Positions 25,171-33,106 of a stretch of DNA of 64,000 nucleotides are shown piece after piece. The DNA lies in the NCBI GenBank assembly GCA_965224755.1, contig OZ245061.1, positions 558,001 through 622,000 of the forward strand, in the 5' to 3' direction. Each line of letters starts with the position of its first letter. Position 1 is the stretch's first letter. Made by a program: the position numbers and the translations under genes. Under the pieces are notes generated by a model. That model saw only the letters and a program-made list of their open reading frames with translations. It had not been told where the DNA came from and made no database searches. Source of the stretch: Hellea sp965224755. Lineage in GTDB: Bacteria; Pseudomonadota; Alphaproteobacteria; Caulobacterales; Maricaulaceae.

Positions 25171-27255
25171 ATGCCAAAGCTGACCTTTTCTTCTTTTAAT
25201 AATTCGACAGTGTTCTTGTCGATGGGCTTGATGATGATTATCATCATGATGGTTCTGCCTGTACCGTCCTGGGTGCTTGATGCAGGGCTAACAATATCTT
25301 TTGCCTTTGCGATTTTAATCTTCACTATCACGCTATTTATCGAGCACCCGCTTGACTTCTCTTCATTTCCGGCTGTGCTCTTGGCATCGCTACTTTTGCG
25401 GCTCTCGCTCAATATTTCTTCAACCAAGCTGATCATCGGGAATGGCCATACGGGTGTGGATGCGGCGGGCGGCGTTATTGAGGGTTTTGCCATGTTTATT
25501 ATGGGCGGTAATATCTTTATTGGCCTTATCGTTTTTTCGGTTCTTGTCATCGTTAATTTCATGGTCATCACAAAAGGTGCGGGCCGCATGGCCGAGGTCG
25601 GTGCTCGCTTTGCTTTGGATGCTATGCCGGGCAAGCAAATGGCGATTGATGCCGATCTGGCTGCGGGGGCGATCAGCCATCAAGAGGCGAGCCTAAGACG
25701 GACAGCAGAACAGGAAGAAACGGCCTTTCTGGGGTCTCTAGACGGGGTTTCAAAATTTATGAAAGGTGATGCTATTGCGAGTATTCTCATTACCTTGCTC
25801 AATCTTATAGCCGGCATAGCTATCGGTGTTGGCGTGCATAAAATTGGCTTTGGCGAGGCGGTTAAAAACTATTCGGTTTTAACTGTCGGAGACGGCCTTG
25901 TCTCGCAAATTCCCGCTGTCATTATTTCCATTGCAGCAGGTTTGCTCCTGTCCAAAGGCAGAAGCGAAGGTACGGTTGATTATGCGATGTTCAAACAATT
26001 TTCGCAATATCCAGCGGCCTTGCTCGCAGTTTCGGGTATTATGCTCGTTTTTGCTTTTTTCCCCGGACTGCCTTTTGTGCCCTTTATGATAGGGTCGAGT
26101 GTGTTAGTTTATGCGGCCTATCGATCCTACCGGACTCAAGAGGCGGCGAAGGACCAAGCTGCCGAAACGACTAAGATAGAACAAGATGAGCCAAAAGTGC
26201 CGCTGCTTGGTGATACGCTCGATATTGACGAGGTTCATGTTGAACTCTCCAAGGAGCTTGTTCCTGTCGCGATGAGTGAGGATTTTGGCTTTGATCAGCG
26301 CGTGGAAAAAATCCGTAAATATATTGCCACCGAGTTTGGTTTTATCCTGCCCTCTATCCGCCTGACTGATAATGCACAACTTGAATCCAACACCTACCGT
26401 ATAAAAATTCAAGGCACAGAAGTGGCCACGAATATGCTGCGGCCCGGTCATGTTCTGGCCTTGATGGAAACGGCGGATCATCCTGAAATTCCGGGGGTAA
26501 ATACCCGCGAGCCCGTCTACAATGCCCCAGCCAGATGGGTTACTAAAGACCATCAGGATGAATTGATGATACTCGGCATTCCGACGGTTGAAGTGACAGA
26601 AGTTCTAGCCACCCACCTGCTCGAAACCGTACAGGCGAATTTTACAAAACTTCTGACCCGCCGCTCTTTACGCGATACGCTGGATACATTTAAGGACGTG
26701 ACAGATCCTGACCGTGCGGCGTCTAATAAAAAACTATTGGAAGAGTTTTTACCCGAAAAAGTCCCGATGGAGACTTTGCAAGCGGTTTTGCGCCTGCTTT
26801 TGGAAGAACGGATTTCCATTCGCAATATCCCGGTTATTTTGGAGACCATTGCCGAAGCCCGCACGTCTTTGACGGCCATTGACCAGATAGCAGATTTTGT
26901 GCGCCGCCGGATGAGTTATCAATTTATCACAAAGCTGAGAGACACGCAGGGGCGCCTTCCACTTGTTCAAATCGGGCCTGACTGGGAAACGCAATTTTCC
27001 GGGCACGAAATTACGGATGGAACCGGCCGCGTCGATATTGCCTTGCCGCCGGATGAATTTAACCGTTTGGCCAGTTCGGTGAAGGAACAGCTTGATAATG
27101 CAGCCACTCAGGGGCATTTCGCGGCGGTGGCTACAAGTGCCAAGCGCCGCCGTTTCCTTAAGACCGTGCTCACGGCCAAGGGCATTCGTAATCCGGTGAT
27201 TTCTTATGAGGAGATCATGTCCACTGAACGTCCGGCTATTGTCGGAGTGGCGTAG
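25171..27255 (+). CDS. flhA: Flagellar export gate protein FlhA
   Basis: 694 residues. About eight membrane helices in the first 320 residues with the conserved LASLLLRLSLNISSTKLI and FVVITKGAGRMAEVGARFALDAMPGKQMAIDADL-type block (seen here as VITKGAGRMAEVGARFALDAMPGKQ). The C-terminal cytoplasmic domain, which docks chaperone-substrate complexes, follows a linker near 330-360. Length is normal. No Shine-Dalgarno is obvious in the 15-nt gap after fliQ; its stop overlaps the fliR GTG start. Confidence 0.97.
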   Translation: MPKLTFSSFNNSTVFLSMGLMMIIIMMVLPVPSWVLDAGLTISFAFAILIFTITLFIEHPLDFSSFPAVLLASLLLRLSLNISSTKLIIGNGHTGVDAAGGVIEGFAMFIMGGNIFIGLIVFSVLVIVNFMVITKGAGRMAEVGARFALDAMPGKQMAIDADLAAGAISHQEASLRRTAEQEETAFLGSLDGVSKFMKGDAIASILITLLNLIAGIAIGVGVHKIGFGEAVKNYSVLTVGDGLVSQIPAVIISIAAGLLLSKGRSEGTVDYAMFKQFSQYPAALLAVSGIMLVFAFFPGLPFVPFMIGSSVLVYAAYRSYRTQEAAKDQAAETTKIEQDEPKVPLLGDTLDIDEVHVELSKELVPVAMSEDFGFDQRVEKIRKYIATEFGFILPSIRLTDNAQLESNTYRIKIQGTEVATNMLRPGHVLALMETADHPEIPGVNTREPVYNAPARWVTKDHQDELMILGIPTVEVTEVLATHLLETVQANFTKLLTRRSLRDTLDTFKDVTDPDRAASNKKLLEEFLPEKVPMETLQAVLRLLLEERISIRNIPVILETIAEARTSLTAIDQIADFVRRRMSYQFITKLRDTQGRLPLVQIGPDWETQFSGHEITDGTGRVDIALPPDEFNRLASSVKEQLDNAATQGHFAAVATSAKRRRFLKTVLTAKGIRNPVISYEEIMSTERPAIVGVA

Positions 27256-28058
27256 TGGAATTCCTGACGGTATTTTCTGATATTCTTGTCGAGAATATTG
27301 TATTTTTAGTGCCGGTCATTGCTATTTTCACGCGGTTATCCGTCTTTATATATTTGCTTCCGGGACTTGGTGAAACGGTTATTCCGCAGCGCGTGCGGCT
27401 CTCATCCGCGTTTTTGATTACCTGGATATTGGTGCCACTCTTAACGCCGTCATTAGTCCTGCCGGATGTGACGCTGATCAGCGGAACTGTGTTGATTGCC
27501 AAGGAAGGATTCCACGGTTTTGTGTTGGGCTTTGCCTTTCGTTTGATGATCTTTGTCTTGCAAATTTTGGGAAATATTGTCTCGCAAGCCTTGTCGATTT
27601 CCCAAGTCTTGGGTGAGGGTATTGCCACAGAACCGAATACGACGATCAGCACGCTTTTAATGATGGCTGGGATCACGTTGCTAGTGACGATGGATATACA
27701 TGTTGAGGCTATTGGCGTGTTTTACCGCAGCTATGAGACATTTCCCTTAGGCACGACGCCCAATATGGGGAATGTAGCTTATTGGATGACGCATAAAGCC
27801 ATGGGCATGTTCAGTTTTGGCGTCACATTAGCCTTGCCCTTCATCATTTTAAACTTTGTCTATAATCTCATGCTCGGCTTTCTGAACCGCGCGATGCCGC
27901 AGCTTATGGTCTCTTTTGTTGGTATGCCGGCAATCACCGGGGCAGGGTTGTTTCTTTTGGTTATCGCTACGGGCAGCATATTGCTGTTTTGGGTGCAAGA
28001 ATATCCCCGTAGTTTTGATGGATTTTACGATCTTTCTGTCGGCAGCCTCGCACGATGA
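27255..28058 (+). CDS. fliR: Flagellar export gate protein FliR
   Basis: 267 residues, about six membrane helices. Signature segments FTRLSVFIYLLPGLGETVIPQRVRL near 23-47 and the charged EGFHGFVLGFAFRL near 84-97. Start codon GTG overlapping the flhA stop (TAGTG). The flhB ATG overlaps its stop (ATGA). Completes the FliPQR-FlhAB gate. Confidence 0.94.
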   Translation: MEFLTVFSDILVENIVFLVPVIAIFTRLSVFIYLLPGLGETVIPQRVRLSSAFLITWILVPLLTPSLVLPDVTLISGTVLIAKEGFHGFVLGFAFRLMIFVLQILGNIVSQALSISQVLGEGIATEPNTTISTLLMMAGITLLVTMDIHVEAIGVFYRSYETFPLGTTPNMGNVAYWMTHKAMGMFSFGVTLALPFIILNFVYNLMLGFLNRAMPQLMVSFVGMPAITGAGLFLLVIATGSILLFWVQEYPRSFDGFYDLSVGSLAR

Positions 28059-29137
28059 GTGAGGGCAGCGATAATGATGGCCAAGAAAAGAATTTTGAGG
28101 CCTCTGAGACCAAGATCAAAAAATCGCGGGATAAGGGAGATACGCCTCAATCTACTGAAGCCAACACCTTTATGCTCTATATGGGGTTTTTGGTTGTTAT
28201 TTTAATGGTCGGCGGGACAGTCATGAAGCAGTTGTTTTCTACACTATCTGCTATGCTTGCCCGCCCCTCAACGCTTGGACATATGGTTTTACAAGATCAG
28301 GACGCCGGGCCTTTTACAGATATGCTGATACGTATCGTGGTGGTTATATCTCCAGTCTTTCTTATCCCGATAGTGTTTATTTTGGGGTCGTTAATTATGC
28401 AGCAAGCTATTGTGGTTGCACCGGAGAAAATTAAACCGAAATTATCCCGTATTTCCCCCATTTCCAATGCGAAACAGAAATACGGCCCGAATGGTATGGT
28501 TGAGTTTTTGAAGCGCTTGGCGAAACTCTCCTTTATTTCCGTGATTGCGGCCCTGTTTTTTTACCAAGCCTTTTTTGAACTGGCGAGCCTAAGCGCGTTG
28601 CCAGCTTATCATCTCTTGATAGAAATGAAAGCGGTGGCACTGAAGCTTACTTTTTACATGCTGATTGCAACCGGACTGATTACCTTGATTGACCTGCCTT
28701 ATGCCCGTTTTGCGCATATGAAGAAGCTCCGTATGACCTTTCAAGAGATTAAAGACGAGTCCAAGGAAAATGAAGGCGATCCGCATATGAAACGGGCGCG
28801 GCGGATGCAAGCAGAAGGGATTTCAAAATCCGGTATGTTGCGTGATGTTGCCAAGGCTGATGTGGTGATTGTCAATCCAACCCATTATGCGGTGGCTCTG
28901 CAATGGTCGCGTGATAAAGGCGCGGTTCCGCTATGCATTGCCAAAGGCGTTGATGAAATAGCCATGCGCATTCGCGAACGCGCCAAATTGCATGATATTT
29001 CGATTCATTCTGACCCAGCCTGCGCCCGTTCGCTTTACGCCATGATTGAAATAGGCGACGGTATCAAGCCTGAGCATTATGCAGCCGTCGCTGCTGCCAT
29101 TCATTTTGCCGATAAAATGCGGCCTAAATCTTATTAG
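28055..29137 (+). CDS. flhB: Flagellar export switch protein FlhB
   Basis: 360 residues. Four membrane helices, then a cytoplasmic domain with the NPTH autocleavage site (VIVNPTHYAVALQW, Asn near residue 274), which is intact. The N-terminal Glu/Lys-rich ASETKIKKSRDKGDTPQS segment is also conserved. FlhB cleavage, sensed through FliK, changes export specificity from hook to filament substrates. Confidence 0.96.
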   Translation: MSEGSDNDGQEKNFEASETKIKKSRDKGDTPQSTEANTFMLYMGFLVVILMVGGTVMKQLFSTLSAMLARPSTLGHMVLQDQDAGPFTDMLIRIVVVISPVFLIPIVFILGSLIMQQAIVVAPEKIKPKLSRISPISNAKQKYGPNGMVEFLKRLAKLSFISVIAALFFYQAFFELASLSALPAYHLLIEMKAVALKLTFYMLIATGLITLIDLPYARFAHMKKLRMTFQEIKDESKENEGDPHMKRARRMQAEGISKSGMLRDVAKADVVIVNPTHYAVALQWSRDKGAVPLCIAKGVDEIAMRIRERAKLHDISIHSDPACARSLYAMIEIGDGIKPEHYAAVAAAIHFADKMRPKSY

Positions 29138-29142
29138 GATAT

Positions 29143-29577
29143 ATGAATAATTTAGAGAAAATTTGCGATGTTCTCGGTTTGAAACGCTCACGCACGGAGC
29201 GCGAAATTGCGGTGCTTAAAAACCGACTGCTTGCTCTGGATATGAAAATTTCGACTTTAGAAGTCCGAAAGGGCCATATGAATGACGCCGTGTTTTTGGG
29301 CGAAATATCACCCGACGACCCTGTTGGTGATGCCTTGCGGTTAGGGCGATGGCAGGAAGCTGTATATTATAAGGTTCAAGGTCTTCAGGCCGAAAAAAAA
29401 ACCATCTTGGATGTCCTCAGGCTTGAACAACAGGCCTTAAAGGAAATTCTCATAAAAGAGGACATCATCAAGGCGCGCGCTAAAGCGGCTCGCCATAAGG
29501 ATGAGCAAACCCGTCTTGAAAGCGAATCATCAACACGTCTTGAAAATTGGGTGCTTCGGCCGCCGCGTTTTTTATAA
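29143..29577 (+). CDS. Coiled-coil protein in the fliJ position
   Basis: 144 residues, not matched to a family with certainty. Seen: long charged helices (about 12-50 and 75-130) with heptad-like spacing, no signal or membrane segment, and a basic end RLENWVLRPPRFL. It starts 5 nt after flhB and no other fliJ candidate exists in the window. FliJ/YscO proteins are short two-helix coiled coils of about this length that escort chaperones to the export gate. FliJ is therefore the best inference from position and shape only. Confidence 0.5.
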   Translation: MNNLEKICDVLGLKRSRTEREIAVLKNRLLALDMKISTLEVRKGHMNDAVFLGEISPDDPVGDALRLGRWQEAVYYKVQGLQAEKKTILDVLRLEQQALKEILIKEDIIKARAKAARHKDEQTRLESESSTRLENWVLRPPRFL

Positions 29578-29944
29578 GCTAAGCTTTTGGAGAAACTTCC
29601 TCCTAAGTAAGTAAATTCAGCCAATATTCCAAATCTACAACATGAACGCGTGAGATTATCATTATTTCTCCCTTTATGTGGCGCACCTTCGTATTGATAA
29701 ATGGTGGCTGATTGGGATTTGAAGCCTTATACAGTCGAATGTGGGGTTCAGTGTAATTTGCTTGGAAGCGGGGTTCATTCAGATCGATTCTTTATAAGAT
29801 TGAGATGTGTGACAAATTCATAAGTAAATTACGAGGCTAACTTGTTGGACTTTCGATGCATAAATATACTGATGTCATGTATAAGGTGGGCAGATTGAGT
29901 TTTGGCAAAAGGCCATACTCATTAGATGTCGCGATATAGATTGT
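29578..29944. other. Intergenic region without a gene
   Basis: 367 nt after the flagellar cluster. I find no ORF, RNA gene or clear terminator. It is AT-rich near its right end, where the luxR promoter should lie, but no confident -35/-10 pair was seen. Confidence 0.6.
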
Positions 29945-30667
29945 ATGAACGACTTGCTTGCAGCCATGACAGGTGTCGATGAAGCCGGAGAAATCGATTC
30001 TCTCCGGAGTGCTCTTAGTGAGTATCTTGTGTCATGTGGTGTTAACAATGTATTTTATAGGCATATCCCGCTTATCGCCGACGATAGTTTTGATTCCAAT
30101 AATATTTTTGTGAAGGGTTTCCCCAAATCTATCATTGATCGTTACATAGATGGAAGATTTTATGAATCTGATATCGTGCAAATGCAGGCCCTTACGCTAA
30201 ACGGGGCTTATGACTGGCTCAATATTGAAGTCATGCAAGATGCCATGGAGTCTCAAATTGAATTCATAAATTTACTTACGGAATATATGGGCAACAATAT
30301 TCTTGTTCTGCCTGTCTATGGCGCCTCTAATCGATCCGGTTATTTCTGTTTGAGTTTTGAAAACCGGCAAGCCGATATCAATAGCCACACGCTTCGAAAA
30401 TGCCAGATAATATGTAATTACACTCATATGGTGTATACGCAATATATAACTCGTAAAAAATCTTCTACGGAAACTCTGTCTGCTAGAGAATTAGAAATCA
30501 TCCGTTGGGTTGCGCGCGGCAAAAGTAATTCCGTTATTGGCGATATTGTGGGCATTTCCAGACATACAGTAGATTCATATCTGCGCCGGATCTTCATTAA
30601 ACTGGAAGCCACAGATAGAACGACGGCGGCTCTAAAGGCCTTAAATATGGGACTGATCATTTCCTAA
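29945..30667 (+). CDS. LuxR-type solo regulator with autoinducer-binding-like domain
   Basis: 240 residues, the size of AHL receptors. The N-terminal domain (about 15-165) resembles the autoinducer-binding fold: RYIDGRFYESDIVQMQAL aligns with the YxxxxYxxxDPV block and W91 with the conserved second Trp. Of the usual AHL-contact residues Tyr67, Asp76 and Trp91 are kept, but the first Trp is Ile63 and the Pro after Asp is Ile77, so the ligand may differ or be absent. The C-terminal HTH (LSARELEIIRWVARGKSNSVIGDIVGISRHTVDSYLRRIFIKL) is complete. No luxI-type synthase lies in the window. It directly follows the flagellar cluster, so motility control is a reasonable guess. Confidence 0.8.
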   Translation: MNDLLAAMTGVDEAGEIDSLRSALSEYLVSCGVNNVFYRHIPLIADDSFDSNNIFVKGFPKSIIDRYIDGRFYESDIVQMQALTLNGAYDWLNIEVMQDAMESQIEFINLLTEYMGNNILVLPVYGASNRSGYFCLSFENRQADINSHTLRKCQIICNYTHMVYTQYITRKKSSTETLSARELEIIRWVARGKSNSVIGDIVGISRHTVDSYLRRIFIKLEATDRTTAALKALNMGLIIS

Positions 30668-30736
30668 GCCATATTTCCCACTCTGATTTTCAATTTAGCT
30701 AAGATTGAATAATGGCAGGGCTAAGTAAATGCGTCA

Positions 30737-30750
30737 CACGCATATGCGTG
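30737..30750. promoter_or_regulatory. 14-bp palindrome CACGCATATGCGTG
   Basis: Perfect palindrome between the LuxR-type gene and the next gene. Its 10-bp core CGCATATGCG also occurs in the flagellin leader at 19203-19212. Dimeric regulators of the LuxR family bind palindromes of this kind, so it is a candidate operator; the binder is not known. Confidence 0.45.
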
Positions 30751-30907
30751 GCCTCATTTGATTCACCTAAAACAGACCCCTGTGATTGATTCACCGTGCC
30801 TGACTCGCCATGTATGTGCCCCGTTAGGTAAGTTCTATTTTTGCGTGTCCTTCTTTGTATTTGTAATTGCATGTGGATCTGAAGAAACTCTTATCTAGGA
30901 TAAAATT

Positions 30908-31276
30908 ATGAATACCGAAGCTACATTAAAATCTGAACTTGATACTGTTAATATTAAAGTTGCGGTGCCTACAACCTCTTTAACGGATGTCATTGCTGAA
31001 TATAAAGCGATTGCGATCAAGCTCAACCTTTTCGCTGATGCCGTGCCTGAGACGCGTATTGAGCAAAAAGAGCTGATTGAGAAAGAAACACGCTTGCTGG
31101 ATAATCAAGCTGCCCTTCTCGAAACAGCACTTTCTCGCCCAATAAACAGCCTTGATGATGCAAAAGCCGTTCTGACGCTTTGGCATTATGAGGTCGTGCA
31201 AAGTCAATCTGCGGATAGTCTGACCGCCGCTGATGAACTCGTCAATTCCGCCTATGAATTTCTTAAAACCGCCTAA
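30908..31276 (+). CDS. Small helical protein of unknown function
   Basis: 122 residues, not recognised. Acidic, all-helical by composition, no signal peptide, Cys or membrane segment; a Glu/Lys-rich helix (ETRIEQKELIEKETRLLDNQAALLETAL, about 48-75) could form a coiled coil. AGGA lies 7 nt before the ATG. It lies between a LuxR-type and an XRE-type regulator and has a palindrome 158 nt upstream, so it could be a small regulatory or partner protein. No function is claimed. Confidence 0.6.
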   Translation: MNTEATLKSELDTVNIKVAVPTTSLTDVIAEYKAIAIKLNLFADAVPETRIEQKELIEKETRLLDNQAALLETALSRPINSLDDAKAVLTLWHYEVVQSQSADSLTAADELVNSAYEFLKTA

Positions 31277-31282
31277 GCGATA

Positions 31283-31319
31283 CGCCTCTTCTGCTTGCGT
31301 AAACTTAGGCAGTGAGGCG
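31283..31319 (+). promoter_or_regulatory. Nested hairpin before the XRE regulator
   Basis: CGCCTC (31283-31288) pairs with GAGGCG (31314-31319), and inside it CTGC pairs with GCAG (31309-31312). No U-tract follows. It ends just before the GAGGAG ribosome-binding site of the next gene and may affect its translation. Confidence 0.35.
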
Positions 31320-31339
31320 ATGCAATTGAGGAGATTGTA

Positions 31340-31687
31340 ATGACCAAAACGATGAATACACGCTCTGCTACGGCTGTGGATGTTCATGTCGGGCGGCGCC
31401 TAAAGGCATTGCGGCGTGGGCATGATTTAAGCCAAACACAACTTGGCGGCCATGTTGATGTCACCTTTCAGCAAATTCAAAAATATGAAAAAGGCGTCAA
31501 CCGCATCAGTGTTAGCCGTTTATGGCGGTTTTGTGAATATTTTGATGTCCGCCCGGATTATTTCTTTGAAGGCTTATTGGAAGTGTCCCGTGAAACTGAA
31601 GGTCTTAAGACACCTTATATTTTGCAAAATTTCTGCCAGGACACATCATTTGGCAGCCAGCCACTCACGCTGTTGAAAATGGCTTAA
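31340..31687 (+). CDS. XRE-family transcriptional regulator
   Basis: 115 residues. An HTH_3/XRE domain spans about 17-75: VGRRLKALRRGHDLSQTQLGGHVDVTFQQIQKYEKGVNRISVSRLWRF, including the TFQQIQKYEKGVNRIS string typical of a common alphaproteobacterial subgroup. The C-terminal 40 residues are unassigned. GAGGAG is 7 nt upstream of the chosen ATG. Target unknown. It converges on the response regulator with a 12-nt gap. Confidence 0.88.
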   Translation: MTKTMNTRSATAVDVHVGRRLKALRRGHDLSQTQLGGHVDVTFQQIQKYEKGVNRISVSRLWRFCEYFDVRPDYFFEGLLEVSRETEGLKTPYILQNFCQDTSFGSQPLTLLKMA

Positions 31688-31699
31688 TTTTACCTGTAC

Positions 31700-32608
31700 T
31701 TAGGAGGCGTAATCAAGCTGAGTTGATTGCGTCTCTTTACTGAGTTTTGCCGCATTCCAGTTTATGAGAATTGTTCGTGTCAGGACATCTTGTCGTAAGG
31801 GCTTGCCAATCGCATCGTTCATGCCGATATTACGGTAGACACGTTTGTGCTGGTATTCAGTATCAGCGGTTAGCGCGATGATAATAACTTCAGACCAAGG
31901 GGCTTTACTTTCCCGAATGGCCAAAGTGGCTTCGACACCGTTCATTTCCGGCATATGGATATCCATTAAAATCAGGTCGACGGGGTTATTGGCAAGAATA
32001 TCCAACGCTTCTTGGCCGTTTTTTGCGTATAATGGTTGTGGGAAGTCGGGCGAAAGAAAAATACTGACAACTTCGCGATTCACTTCACTATCATCGACAA
32101 CTAGAATTCGGGGAAGAGTTTGTTTTTGCGTACCCGAATATATTGAAAACAGGTTTTTGATGTGGTTGGAGTTTTGTTTTGCTGAAAAATGGCTTAGTTT
32201 CGCCGTGACGTCTTGCTTTGGCGTTACGGCTTCTAACAAAGGGGCGGGCTGAGGTTCGTCGAGCAAATCTTGTTGCGGCTTTTCAGTGTCCACCGCTAAA
32301 TGTGCCAATTCCAAAATGGCCATTTTTCCAAGAATTTTACCGTTTGGGAGCATGCTTAGTGCTAATTCATAGACTGTACCATTGATGGGTAACTTATATA
32401 AAACATCCTCAGCTATATTTATGGCCTGTAGTTTGGTTTTTGCGTCTGATAAAACGTTGTGATCCTCATCACTTTCAGGCGAGACAATATACTCCAGCAT
32501 TGAGAACACAGATATGCCTTGCAGTCTTTGAGCAGTAGGTAGTGAATAAGTGTCGACAAAACTCGCACTCACAAATGATAGATCGAGATTGGGGTATAAA
32601 ATAAACAT
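31700..32608 (-). CDS. PAS-like/REC response regulator without output domain
   Basis: 302 residues. The N-terminal 110 residues look PAS-like (MFILYPNLDLSFVSASFVDTYSL, then ISVFSMLEYI). The C-terminal REC domain is complete: acidic pair in ILVVDDSEVN (172-173), phosphoacceptor Asp in LILMDIHMPEMNG (about 216), ALTAD and the IGKPL Lys. No HTH or kinase domain, so it would act by protein contact, like single-domain or DivK-type regulators. The frame extends upstream to a TTG at 32665, but ATG 32608 starts at the PAS fold and I use it. Phosphodonor unknown. Confidence 0.78.
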   Translation of the reverse strand: MFILYPNLDLSFVSASFVDTYSLPTAQRLQGISVFSMLEYIVSPESDEDHNVLSDAKTKLQAINIAEDVLYKLPINGTVYELALSMLPNGKILGKMAILELAHLAVDTEKPQQDLLDEPQPAPLLEAVTPKQDVTAKLSHFSAKQNSNHIKNLFSIYSGTQKQTLPRILVVDDSEVNREVVSIFLSPDFPQPLYAKNGQEALDILANNPVDLILMDIHMPEMNGVEATLAIRESKAPWSEVIIIALTADTEYQHKRVYRNIGMNDAIGKPLRQDVLTRTILINWNAAKLSKETQSTQLDYAS

Positions 32609-32707
32609 ATATGGGTCTGTCCAATAATTTGGGCATTCTATTTTGTATCTATAACAAAGTAGCAAATAAACACTAATAAAGAGTAATATTATAAAAACAC
32701 TATTATA

Positions 32708-32722
32708 TTAATCTCTTATTAG
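32708..32722 (+). promoter_or_regulatory. CtrA-like box upstream of the candidate sRNA
   Basis: TTAA-N7-TTAG, one mismatch from the CtrA core. It lies 23-37 nt before the first hairpin of the candidate RNA, where CtrA sites overlap the -35 of activated promoters. A CATATA at 32734-32739 could serve as -10. Confidence 0.4.
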
Positions 32723-32744
32723 GTGTATATAGGCATATACGCAC

Positions 32745-32860
32745 TTGTAAGGCGACACATCCACTTCCTGCCTTACGAACAAACTCCATTCACACCGGAC
32801 TTGTTCAAACTTCAAATGACCTGGCGGCAGTTCCCAAAGCAAGCTGTCAGGTCATTTTTT
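32745..32860 (+). ncRNA. Candidate trans-acting small RNA
   Basis: About 116 nt with no ORF. Three hairpins in a row: GTAAGGC/GCCTTAC (32747-32753 with 32770-32776), GAACAA/TTGTTC (32777-32782 with 32801-32806), and AAATGACCTG/CAGGTCATTT (32814-32823 with 32848-32857) extended inside by CAGTT/AAGCTG and followed by six T, a classic intrinsic terminator. The first loop contains CACTTCCT and the second ACTCCATT, pyrimidine-rich tracts able to pair with Shine-Dalgarno sequences, as in many alphaproteobacterial sRNAs. A CtrA-like box lies upstream. Alternative: a 3' end of an unseen short transcript. The remaining sequence to 33106 shows nothing else. Confidence 0.55.
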
Positions 32861-33106
32861 AGGTTATAAATTCACTATGATCAGAGTTTGAATTACCTTA
32901 TCGGCATTCTAACATCAGCAAGCTTCCATACGCCACAGCGTTTGTCATTCTTGACCACCCTGGCAGGCTGGTGAGCATCAAGACTATTCTCTAAAAAAGT
33001 ATAGATATTTGCATTACATAGCATGTTTTATATTAAACACAGGAACGGAATTTTTAAGCTAGTTTGGCGCGGGAGGGGGGATTATAACAGGGTTAGGTGG
33101 AAATTC

